Shown in pieces: positions 6,807 to 13,996 of a stretch of DNA of 17,424 bases (positions within the stretch are counted from its first letter, which is position 1; each line of letters opens with the position of its first letter). A program made the translations under genes and the position numbers. The notes below the pieces were generated by a model. It saw nothing but the letters and a program-made list of their open reading frames with translations, did not search any database and had not been told where the DNA came from. The stretch lies in the NCBI GenBank assembly GCA_947304065.1, contig CAMZAI010000032.1:1-17424 (forward strand), given 5' to 3'. The DNA is from an uncultured Clostridia bacterium (GTDB lineage Bacteria; Bacillota; Clostridia; Lachnospirales; Lachnospiraceae).

Positions 6807-7301
6807 TTATTTAAGTTTTGCTATCTCTGCGTGCTTCCTGAAAATATCGTCGATGATCTCGGGTGATACAAATCCCGAAATATCTCCGCCGTAGCTGGCG
6901 ATCTCTTTTACGATACTTGAGCTTACATACGAATACTCTACACTGGTTGTAAAGAATATGGTATCGATGTCGGGATTCAGCTTGTGGTTGATCTGCGCGA
7001 TCTGGAGTTCATACTCGAAATCAGTGATGGCTCGTAAGCCTCTGACTATTACGCTGGCTCCGATCTGTCTTCCGAATTCAACGGTCAGGCCGTCAAAGGT
7101 ATCGACCACGACATTAGGAATATCCTTTGTGCACTTCCTGAGCAGTTCAAGTCTCTCTTCAACCGAAAACCAGGGCCTTTTTGCCTGGTTCGGCAGAACT
7201 CCGATGACGAGTCTGTCAACTATCTTCGACGAACGCTTGATGATATCGAGATGTCCCTGTGTTACCGGGTCGAATGTACCCGGATATAATGCAATCTTCA
7301 T
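6807..7301 (-). CDS. coaD: Pantetheine-phosphate adenylyltransferase
   Basis: This 164-residue cytoplasmic enzyme joins ATP and 4'-phosphopantetheine to make dephospho-CoA, the penultimate step of coenzyme A synthesis. It shows the nucleotidyltransferase start GTFDPVTQGH (8-17, with the TxGH ATP motif), K41 in NQAKRPWFS, the RGLR substrate loop at 88-91 and the second ATP motif YVSSSIVKE at about 125-133. Length matches the 158-170 residues usual for bacterial CoaD. The start codon shares a base with the rsmD stop (TAATG), so translation is coupled; this rsmD-coaD pairing is widespread in Firmicutes. Identification is essentially certain. Confidence 0.98.
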   Translation of the reverse strand: MKIALYPGTFDPVTQGHLDIIKRSSKIVDRLVIGVLPNQAKRPWFSVEERLELLRKCTKDIPNVVVDTFDGLTVEFGRQIGASVIVRGLRAITDFEYELQIAQINHKLNPDIDTIFFTTSVEYSYVSSSIVKEIASYGGDISGFVSPEIIDDIFRKHAEIAKLK

Positions 7302-7876
7302 TAACTCTTACTCTTCCCTTCTTCACTGAGGGTTATGAACATATGCTTGTTCGAACCGTACAGCTTTTCCCTGGTGATCTCGAAGCCGAGACCGCTAACA
7401 TACGAAAAATCCGTATCATTCTTCGCTTCCACGATGATCGTTCCGTCTTCCTTGAGCAGATTGAAATGCGAAAGCTCCCCGAGCACTTTGCGCTCAAGCC
7501 CGTTTGAATAAGGAGGATCCATGAATATCACGTCAAACCGCTTTCCCTCAACGAACAGACGGGATATTACTCCCGCGGCGTCCGACCTGATGATCTCTGC
7601 CCTGTCAGCCAGCTTCGTAAACTCCAGATTCTCCCGGGTATATCTGATCGAAGTATCCGAGGAATCCACAAAAACCGAAGAAGCGGCTCCTCTGCTCAAA
7701 GCCTCGATCCCGATCGCTCCGCAGCCGCAGAACAGATCGAGGAAATCGGCACCCGGAACACGCGCGGATATGATATTAAACAGGGTTTCCTTGATCCTGT
7801 CGGTGGTCGGCCGAACATCCGCTCCGGGCGGAGTCTTAAGCCTCAGTGACCTGCATGTGCCTGCGATTACTCTCAT
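7301..7876 (-). CDS. rsmD: 16S rRNA (guanine(966)-N2)-methyltransferase
   Basis: A 191-residue SAM-dependent methyltransferase that modifies G966 of 16S rRNA during 30S assembly. It starts MRVIAGTCRSLRL and has RPTTDRIKETLFN at 22-34, both RsmD hallmarks; the SAM motif I is DLFCGCGAIGIEALSRG (47-63), and the catalytic motif DPPY is at 120-123. Length is normal for the family. It is the first gene of the operon with coaD (one-base overlap) and the coiled-coil gene. In many Clostridia rsmD directly follows recG; here about 6 kb of other genes lie between, and rsmD has its own promoter 30-60 bases upstream. The AAGGA before the start is rather far (about 13 bases), so initiation strength is uncertain, but no better start is seen. 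Confidence 0.96.
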   Translation of the reverse strand: MRVIAGTCRSLRLKTPPGADVRPTTDRIKETLFNIISARVPGADFLDLFCGCGAIGIEALSRGAASSVFVDSSDTSIRYTRENLEFTKLADRAEIIRSDAAGVISRLFVEGKRFDVIFMDPPYSNGLERKVLGELSHFNLLKEDGTIIVEAKNDTDFSYVSGLGFEITREKLYGSNKHMFITLSEEGKSKS

Positions 7877-7904
7877 AATTCCGGATCATTCCTTCACAAA
7901 TAAA

Positions 7905-7933
7905 ATAGTATTTATTATCTGCCGTCAAGTCAA
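7905..7933 (-). promoter_or_regulatory. Sigma-A-type promoter of rsmD-coaD
   Basis: TTGACT (7928-7933) and TACTAT (7905-7910) on the minus strand with an ideal 17-base spacer. The implied start point is near 7898, about 20 bases before ATG 7876. The -35 box is five bases beyond the stop codon of the 811-aa membrane gene, so the operon can be expressed without the recG transcript. Confidence 0.65.
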
Positions 7934-7937
7934 GCGC

Positions 7938-10373
7938 TTAATTGATTTTGATCAGATAACTTACCGAATCGCGGTCAGCTGCGGTAAATCCGGACGGATA
8001 TACGACCGTTCCCAAGGATTCGAGAAGTTCGAAATTGATCGGCGCGTTCAGCTCGTTTTCAACAGTCTGAGCGGCACGCTCAATATCGCCGATGTAAATG
8101 TACTCAATATTGTATTTCTCAATAAGCGACTTAACTTCCGAAGCGTTCTTCGAGGTATAGAGCGTCTTAATGTCGGCTTCGCGCTCGGTGATGATCGAAG
8201 CCATCGAGTTAACGCCGTCCCACTGCCAGAGCTGTTCATGCGTCTTCCATCCGAGCAGATTCGGAAGTCCGGTCATGATCGAGAGGCGGTTGTAATCCTT
8301 GTAGCTCGGTCCGTTGAGCTCGAGAAGGACCGGTCTGCCCTCGATATTTTCATTGATCCATTTAGCGGTATTGTAATCCTGCTTATTGACTGTCTTCAGA
8401 TACTCGTCGCAGCGGAGCTCCTTGTAGTTCTCTCCCTTTGTCCAGCCGCTGAACCAGGCCTTTGTCGAATTTCCGAAGTAGCCTGTGGTCGAGAGCAGCA
8501 ATACTCCGGTGATTATCGCGAATACAAAGTTGCTCTTTTTCTTCGCGAAGAACAGCAGCTTTGAAATGATATAGCCCATAGCCATGCCAAACATGATGAA
8601 AGCCTGATAGGTAAGCTTGAACATCGTGTTCGCGCGCTTATATGCGCCCGAGTAGATATCTCTTACGTAGATGACCTCGGGGATCAGGATCAGGCCGATC
8701 GCGCAGAGTCCGAGGATCAGGACGAACATATCGGGAACCTCGAGATTGCCGATGAATCGGTAGAGAAAATTGTCCCTTCCTACAAAGGAAGTGCTCTCTT
8801 CCTTCGCATAGACATTGTTATTTTTCTGTTCCCTGATCAGCGCAAAGAGGAAATAAAGCACAACGATGATCGGAAGTCCCCAGAGCACCATCAGCTGATA
8901 CAGAGGCGTCCTGTTCTCGCAGAGCATGATCGACGATGATATCTGGTTGAAACTCAGTGTAAAAGGCAGACATGTGATCTTCTCGACAACGATCACCACT
9001 ACCGCATGGAAAAATGTCAGCTTCAGCGTCTTCAGTGAGAAATCATATACGACCGCGTTCGAGAAAAGTATCACCGCACCCGCAACAACGAAATATATCG
9101 GGTAATCCCAGAAGTTCGTCGTATGGAACAGACCTACAAAGAAGCCTGTAAGTATGATGCAGGGATGGAATATCTCTCCGAAGAAATCGGGGATACCGAA
9201 GATCATTCCCTTGCCTTCGGGCTCGAAGCTTCCGAGAAGCCTCGCGGCGTCCATCTTCTGCTTCCTGTAGCGGATAAATGCGTAAAGTACGGCAACAACC
9301 GACAGCACAAAGATAATATTGATCACATGAGCGTGCAGATCGCCGAGTACGAACGAATACAGCGGGAATTCATGTATGGTCTTATCTTCCGTTTCGGGAT
9401 TGTAACCGATGTATCTGGTCGCATTCGGGAACCAGTAAGCCGGGAAAGTATATCCGAGCTTCTCAGCCATCTTATCGATGCCGAACATCGATCTTAATGC
9501 AGGGATGATCTTCGCGTAGATCACATACTGCATATTACCGGCGAAGGATACCGCTATACCCGCAAGAGCGCCCGCAAAAGCGGGGAACAGCCTGAATACG
9601 GGATGCTTGGAACGGCCCGAATCATTCAGATGATCGTTCGCGACATTGTAGATGATCGATGCGGGCAGCGAGAAACCGAGTGCCGCGATCATCATCAGCA
9701 TCATGTTGTAGCCGTAATTTACGCCCACGCCCGAGAGCTTCGACAGATAAGTCGAGAGGAAAAGGCCCACATAGTAGTAATTGAGCGCATTGCCGGACAG
9801 CCACATGTCTTCCGGAGGCATGAAATCGGACTTGTCCATCGAAACCATGAACGCATAGTCCATCAGCTTCTCTGTCGTACCGTAAGCATAGGGATTAAAG
9901 CCTTTCAGATAAAGCCAGAATACGAAGAGTACGAGGAATACGCCCTCTGCCAGAAGGATGTGGGCGATATTGAACGAATCAAAGATATAGATCTTTTTCT
10001 TTGAATTACAGAAAAACAAAATGCCGTTTAAGATCACGCAGATACCCACAACGATAATGCAGGACGTACGCGTGAATTTGAGGGCATGAACAGACGAAAG
10101 ATACCACATGAGCCATCCGGAGACAGCTATACCGATCGTCTTTGCAAACATCCAGCCTTTGTCGGCAAAATTTCTGAAGATCATCGCCGAAAGAGGCATA
10201 AATACAACGCCGATCACAAAGATGGCGAACCACCATCCGGTAAAGAACGAAAATTCCCGGCCGAACAGCTTATGCGCGAGCACGAAAGAAGCTATGCACA
10301 GAAGGATCCCCATTCCTCCCAGAAAGGCGTGCTCTGCCTTGAATGAAAATGAACTTTTTACAGTTTTTTCCAT
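7938..10373 (-). CDS. DUF2298 / YYY-family polytopic membrane protein, probable GT-C-like glycosyltransferase
   Basis: An 811-residue membrane protein with at least a dozen hydrophobic spans, mostly between residues 18 and 630, and a soluble C-terminal domain from about 655. I recognise the DUF2298 (Chlor_Arch_YYY) family from GFNPYAYGTTEKLMDYAFM (158-176), WLSGNALNYYY (191-201, the source of the family nickname), HEFPLYSFVLGDLHAHV (334-350) and DIYSGAYKRANTMFK (572-586). The family is uncharacterised; architecture suggests a GT-C-type transferase that uses polyprenyl-linked sugars, with conserved acidic and His residues in loops outside the membrane. That role is inference. The C-terminal part carries LPNLLGWKTHEQLW (703-716) and ends in a mixed strand-helix domain. 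It is the last gene of recG-AAA-membrane-membrane, 17 bases after its neighbour, with which it shares layout. GGGAG eleven bases before ATG 10371-10373 supports the start. Confidence 0.88.
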   Translation of the reverse strand: MEKTVKSSFSFKAEHAFLGGMGILLCIASFVLAHKLFGREFSFFTGWWFAIFVIGVVFMPLSAMIFRNFADKGWMFAKTIGIAVSGWLMWYLSSVHALKFTRTSCIIVVGICVILNGILFFCNSKKKIYIFDSFNIAHILLAEGVFLVLFVFWLYLKGFNPYAYGTTEKLMDYAFMVSMDKSDFMPPEDMWLSGNALNYYYVGLFLSTYLSKLSGVGVNYGYNMMLMMIAALGFSLPASIIYNVANDHLNDSGRSKHPVFRLFPAFAGALAGIAVSFAGNMQYVIYAKIIPALRSMFGIDKMAEKLGYTFPAYWFPNATRYIGYNPETEDKTIHEFPLYSFVLGDLHAHVINIIFVLSVVAVLYAFIRYRKQKMDAARLLGSFEPEGKGMIFGIPDFFGEIFHPCIILTGFFVGLFHTTNFWDYPIYFVVAGAVILFSNAVVYDFSLKTLKLTFFHAVVVIVVEKITCLPFTLSFNQISSSIMLCENRTPLYQLMVLWGLPIIVVLYFLFALIREQKNNNVYAKEESTSFVGRDNFLYRFIGNLEVPDMFVLILGLCAIGLILIPEVIYVRDIYSGAYKRANTMFKLTYQAFIMFGMAMGYIISKLLFFAKKKSNFVFAIITGVLLLSTTGYFGNSTKAWFSGWTKGENYKELRCDEYLKTVNKQDYNTAKWINENIEGRPVLLELNGPSYKDYNRLSIMTGLPNLLGWKTHEQLWQWDGVNSMASIITEREADIKTLYTSKNASEVKSLIEKYNIEYIYIGDIERAAQTVENELNAPINFELLESLGTVVYPSGFTAADRDSVSYLIKIN

Positions 10374-10391
10374 AACTCAAAATACTCCCGA

Positions 10392-12422
10392 TCAATTAAC
10401 TTTATAAATGGTCAGCTTATCAAGGTCAGCACCCTGTGTATAAACGACCGGATAATTCTTTTCGAATATGGCTTCGTTCAGCTCATATTCCGCAGATTCC
10501 CTGTTCGTGCGCTCGATCACGACATAATTTATGCCGCTCTCATTGATCAGCTGCTGTAGTTCTTTCAGACTCCTGCAGCCGTAGATCTCGGCCGATATCG
10601 CATCCCTGCCCGAAGTGTCATATCCGCAGGACCATGCGAAATACTGCCATGCGGTGTAAAGCATCGCTCCGCTGAGCAGGATCGAGCTTCCGTTGCTCGA
10701 ATTCGACAAATAGTAATTCGGCGTCAGGAAGACATCTTCCTTCGTGCAGTTCTGCTCGATCCACGCAGTAAGAGGCGCATCAAGGTTATTTACCATCGCA
10801 TTCTTCGGATTGTTGCGCTTCGCGATGATATAAGTATCGTAAATACCGGTGGATATCATGCAGAACAGCATGATCCCGGCTATTACCCTCAATGCATATT
10901 TCGGATGCTCAAACATTCCGACCAGCGCATCTGCCGCGAAAATATCAAAGAACATTACCGCGAACATAATGTACTTGTGATTTACCGCGATATCAGGCGT
11001 CATCGAAACCGTAAAGGCAAATACAACGAGCATCGACGCGGAGATCATTATATAGCGCTTTACTCCGTCGGTAAGCGCGAAGAAAACGACCAGCAGAGGC
11101 AGCAGGAAACCGAGCAGCTTTACGAGATAAAGTATCGAAGAAGCCATGGTTCCGTTATCCGAGAGGAATCCGAACCTGAATGACGTGCTGAAAGCACTTC
11201 CGTCAACGAATACCTTCTCCTGAATGATCGCAAGTATCCCGGCGATCGCTGCGGTTATCACGAATTCGAGCCTCTTATGCGATGCAGCGGCTATAAAGAA
11301 CAGTACGATGATAGTCGCAAGCAGCACCGCGCCGTTAAAGAATCCGAGTCCGCCGAGCAGAAGTCCCGCGCCCACAGCCGGAAGAATCTCTTCCGGGAGC
11401 CAGCCTTCGGGACAGATCAGACTGTCAGTAATGTAATTCCTTAAGGTTCCGCCCTCTTCCTTCATACGCTCAAAGGACTCGTAGAGTCTCGGAAGGAAGA
11501 TCATTACGATGATCAGCATAACGCTGACGCCCAGTGCCAGATGGCGCTGATTAATATATACGTTGAGGTTCCAGAGACCCCAGTTCTCATTCTGGGTGGA
11601 ACCGATGAATTCAGTATTGTCGATCAGAGCCCTGAATATCTTCGTCCCTTTCGGAAGAGACGCTATGTAATTAAACAAGGCGAAAGAGCTTCTGAAAGTA
11701 AGCAGAGTGCATGTGATGATACCGGCTGCTCTTCTGCCCGTGATCTTGCAGGCCGCCACGTAAAGCAGCGAGAACATGCTCATTACCGACAGGAAGCTCG
11801 GGAGGTTGAACGCCCAGTCGAGGCGCATTCCGAGGAATTCAAGGTTGCCCGCGAGGAACTGGAACATGAAATGATATTTCACATCCTCACCCGCAAAAAG
11901 CGAGTACTGAGTCGGGAAATTCTGCATGTTCGAGAAGGACCTGATCATCGAAACATGAGGCGTAAAATCGGAGAACACCGTAAGTCCGACATAGAGCTGT
12001 CCGTGCGATACAAAGAACGATTTTACTATCAGGAAACCGAACAGAGCCGCTATCGCAGCGAACATGAACTTCTCCTCGGGTGTGACTCCTGAAAAGATGT
12101 CTCGTATCGTTATTATCCTTCCCCTGATGATAATGAACAGTCCGACGCCTATCGCGATGATCGCGAATACCATCGTTATCTCATTGGCCAGGAACAGGGG
12201 CGTGTCGGATTTCGACAATATGCACGCAAATATATAGCTCATCCAGTTCATTACGATAATGCCGAAGGTATAAGAAACCGGCAATATCATAAAGCAGAGG
12301 GACAGATCGAGCCTTTGACCGTTGTAATCCGTCTCCGTAAAGAATTTCATCTGCGGGAAGAACAGATTAACCGCGACAAACCCCAGCAATATACTTAAGA
12401 TCAAATAAACAAAGCCTAACAT
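10392..12422 (-). CDS. Large polytopic membrane protein, GT-C-like, function unknown
   Basis: A 676-residue integral membrane protein: hydrophobic spans from the first residues (MLGFVYLILSILLGFVAVNL) to about 535, then a soluble C-terminal domain (about 545-676). I do not know a named family. Candidate signature loops are FSDFTPHVSMIRSF (150-163), GEDVKYHFMFQF (178-189), LDWAFNLPS (201-209), NVYINQRHLALG (287-298) and NHKYIMFA (481-488). The DF and ED/H pairs in early loops and the late NHKY element are what a GT-C-type lipid-linked sugar transferase would show, but no catalytic role is demonstrated. The tail, with WIEQN and NYVVIER, resembles the tail of the next gene, the DUF2298 protein, suggesting a common origin. 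Its ATG overlaps the stop of the AAA+ gene by one base (TAATG), so translation is coupled to that ATPase. Confidence 0.85.
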   Translation of the reverse strand: MLGFVYLILSILLGFVAVNLFFPQMKFFTETDYNGQRLDLSLCFMILPVSYTFGIIVMNWMSYIFACILSKSDTPLFLANEITMVFAIIAIGVGLFIIIRGRIITIRDIFSGVTPEEKFMFAAIAALFGFLIVKSFFVSHGQLYVGLTVFSDFTPHVSMIRSFSNMQNFPTQYSLFAGEDVKYHFMFQFLAGNLEFLGMRLDWAFNLPSFLSVMSMFSLLYVAACKITGRRAAGIITCTLLTFRSSFALFNYIASLPKGTKIFRALIDNTEFIGSTQNENWGLWNLNVYINQRHLALGVSVMLIIVMIFLPRLYESFERMKEEGGTLRNYITDSLICPEGWLPEEILPAVGAGLLLGGLGFFNGAVLLATIIVLFFIAAASHKRLEFVITAAIAGILAIIQEKVFVDGSAFSTSFRFGFLSDNGTMASSILYLVKLLGFLLPLLVVFFALTDGVKRYIMISASMLVVFAFTVSMTPDIAVNHKYIMFAVMFFDIFAADALVGMFEHPKYALRVIAGIMLFCMISTGIYDTYIIAKRNNPKNAMVNNLDAPLTAWIEQNCTKEDVFLTPNYYLSNSSNGSSILLSGAMLYTAWQYFAWSCGYDTSGRDAISAEIYGCRSLKELQQLINESGINYVVIERTNRESAEYELNEAIFEKNYPVVYTQGADLDKLTIYKVN

Positions 12423-13996
12423 TATTTCCTCACATCGTCAGCGGTGATTTTTGTAAGCTCTTCAACTGTCGGATCGCTTAAGTCGCTGATACGGTTTGCC
12501 TGATTTATGACGATACGCTCGAAAAGATTTCGGATGCCTCTTGCGTTGCCGAAATCCGCGCGTTCCGTGTCATTCATATTCTCAATGATGCCGTAGCACT
12601 TGCTGATCGCTGCGTCATCGATCTTAAAGCCTGCGTTTACAGCCATCGAACGGAGTATCTCGATCAGCTCCTCGTTGCTGTAATCCTTGAAGGCGATAAA
12701 CTTGTTGAATCTGGAAGTAAGACCTGTGTTGGCCTTAAGGAAGTTCTGCATCTCCTCGGTGTAGCCCGCCACGATGACCACCAGATCGTCTCTGTGGTCT
12801 TCCATCAGTTTTACCAGAGTCTCGAGAGCTTCGTCTCCGAAGTCGTTGCTGAACTGATTTACGAGAGCATAGGCCTCGTCAATGAACAGCACGCCGCCGA
12901 GAGCCTTATTTACAACGTCTCTGACCTTTATCGCGGTCTGGCCCACATATCCGGCAACAAGACCGGATCTGTCGGTCTCCACGAGAGTTCCTTTTGAAAG
13001 GATCCCGAGCTCCCTGTAAATGCCCGCGATCAGACGGGCGACCGTAGTCTTTCCGGTTCCGGGATTGCCGGTGAATACCATGTGATAGCTCATGTCCATG
13101 AGCGGCAGTCCGTGCTTTTTCCTGAGTGCGCGGACCTTTATCAGATTGATCAGTGACCGCACTTCGGCCTTAACGGCCTCGAGGCCTACGAGGTCGTCAA
13201 GCTCCTTTAGGAGCCTGTCGAGATCCGACGCGTCTTTTAAGCTGTTGACCGGCTGCTCCTCAACTTCGGTATTTACGATCTTCTTGATAGCAACGGCTTC
13301 GCGCGAAGGCGCCTCAGCCTTCAGATTGACCTTTGAAGGAATTATAGGCGTGCCTTCGATCGCACTGATCTCGCAGTACTTATCGAAACTGTCGCCTGCC
13401 TTTTTAAGATTGGCAGCGCTGTCTGAAAGAGCCTCGCTGCAGAGCTTTTTGAAGATATATCTCTCGTTTACGATCGAACCGTAATTCGACTCTGTGCCGA
13501 AGAACGCCTCGACTCTCGTGTAATAGTCGCGAATAAACGCAGCGACAAGATTTGTCTTGCCGGTATCGCCGAACGCCATTGCGAGCTGAATATTTAAGAG
13601 CGCATCGAAAAAGAGCGACTGCATGCCGGTCTTCATCTTGAGGTCTCTCAGGCCGCAGAGCTGCAGCAGGATGGGCGGCGAATTGAATATCTTGTCGGTC
13701 TCGTCAAGAACTCTCTGCTCCATCGGCTCGTTCGGATCGATATCAAACATGTTGATATCGGGAAGCTCGCTGATAAAACGCTTCTCGTCGCGGTCAAGCT
13801 TATGGCAGTAAAGCGCAAGCTTTACCAGCACTGTCTGCACGTAAACGTCAAGGAAAGCGTAAATCGACTGCTTCAGCACGGCCTTTACGCCGTCCCAGTA
13901 GCCTTCTACTTCGAGCGTCTGACAATACTTGCGTAAGATCTCATAATTGTCGTGCGCTATATTATCCAGTTGTTTGTTTGTGTACGACTGAAACAT
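12422..13996 (-). CDS. AAA+ ATPase of the CbbX/SpoVK group with an unknown N-terminal half
   Basis: A 524-residue protein. The C-terminal half (about 260-524) is an AAA+ module like CbbX and SpoVK: Walker A GNPGTGKTT (310-318), a pore-loop-like AGYVGQT (348-354), Walker B GVLFIDEAYAL (368-378), a sensor-1 region IVAGYTEEM (408-416), an arginine-finger candidate R429 in TSRF, and sensor-2 GNARGIRN (483-490). Known relatives act as hexameric remodelling motors, for example on Rubisco. The N-terminal 250 residues are mainly helical, with cysteines and charged helices, and I recognise no domain; DRDEKRFISEL (68-78) faintly recalls TerB-like modules. ATG 13994-13996 has AGAGGAG five bases before it and lies inside recG (40-base overlap, different frame). 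Its stop overlaps the next membrane gene by one base. I infer a motor working on the coupled membrane proteins. Confidence 0.9.
   Translation of the reverse strand: MFQSYTNKQLDNIAHDNYEILRKYCQTLEVEGYWDGVKAVLKQSIYAFLDVYVQTVLVKLALYCHKLDRDEKRFISELPDINMFDIDPNEPMEQRVLDETDKIFNSPPILLQLCGLRDLKMKTGMQSLFFDALLNIQLAMAFGDTGKTNLVAAFIRDYYTRVEAFFGTESNYGSIVNERYIFKKLCSEALSDSAANLKKAGDSFDKYCEISAIEGTPIIPSKVNLKAEAPSREAVAIKKIVNTEVEEQPVNSLKDASDLDRLLKELDDLVGLEAVKAEVRSLINLIKVRALRKKHGLPLMDMSYHMVFTGNPGTGKTTVARLIAGIYRELGILSKGTLVETDRSGLVAGYVGQTAIKVRDVVNKALGGVLFIDEAYALVNQFSNDFGDEALETLVKLMEDHRDDLVVIVAGYTEEMQNFLKANTGLTSRFNKFIAFKDYSNEELIEILRSMAVNAGFKIDDAAISKCYGIIENMNDTERADFGNARGIRNLFERIVINQANRISDLSDPTVEELTKITADDVRK

Noticed and set aside
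7521..8564. Plus-strand open frame of 347 codons across rsmD and the end of the 811-aa gene
   Set aside because: It is antisense to two well-identified genes and runs through the intergenic promoter; the translation has no recognisable motif and no ribosome binding site, so it is a shadow.
12422..13996. Rubisco activase (CbbX) proper
   Set aside because: The AAA+ module resembles CbbX, but there is no Rubisco or Calvin-cycle gene and the N-terminal half is extra; the similarity is to the ATPase class only.
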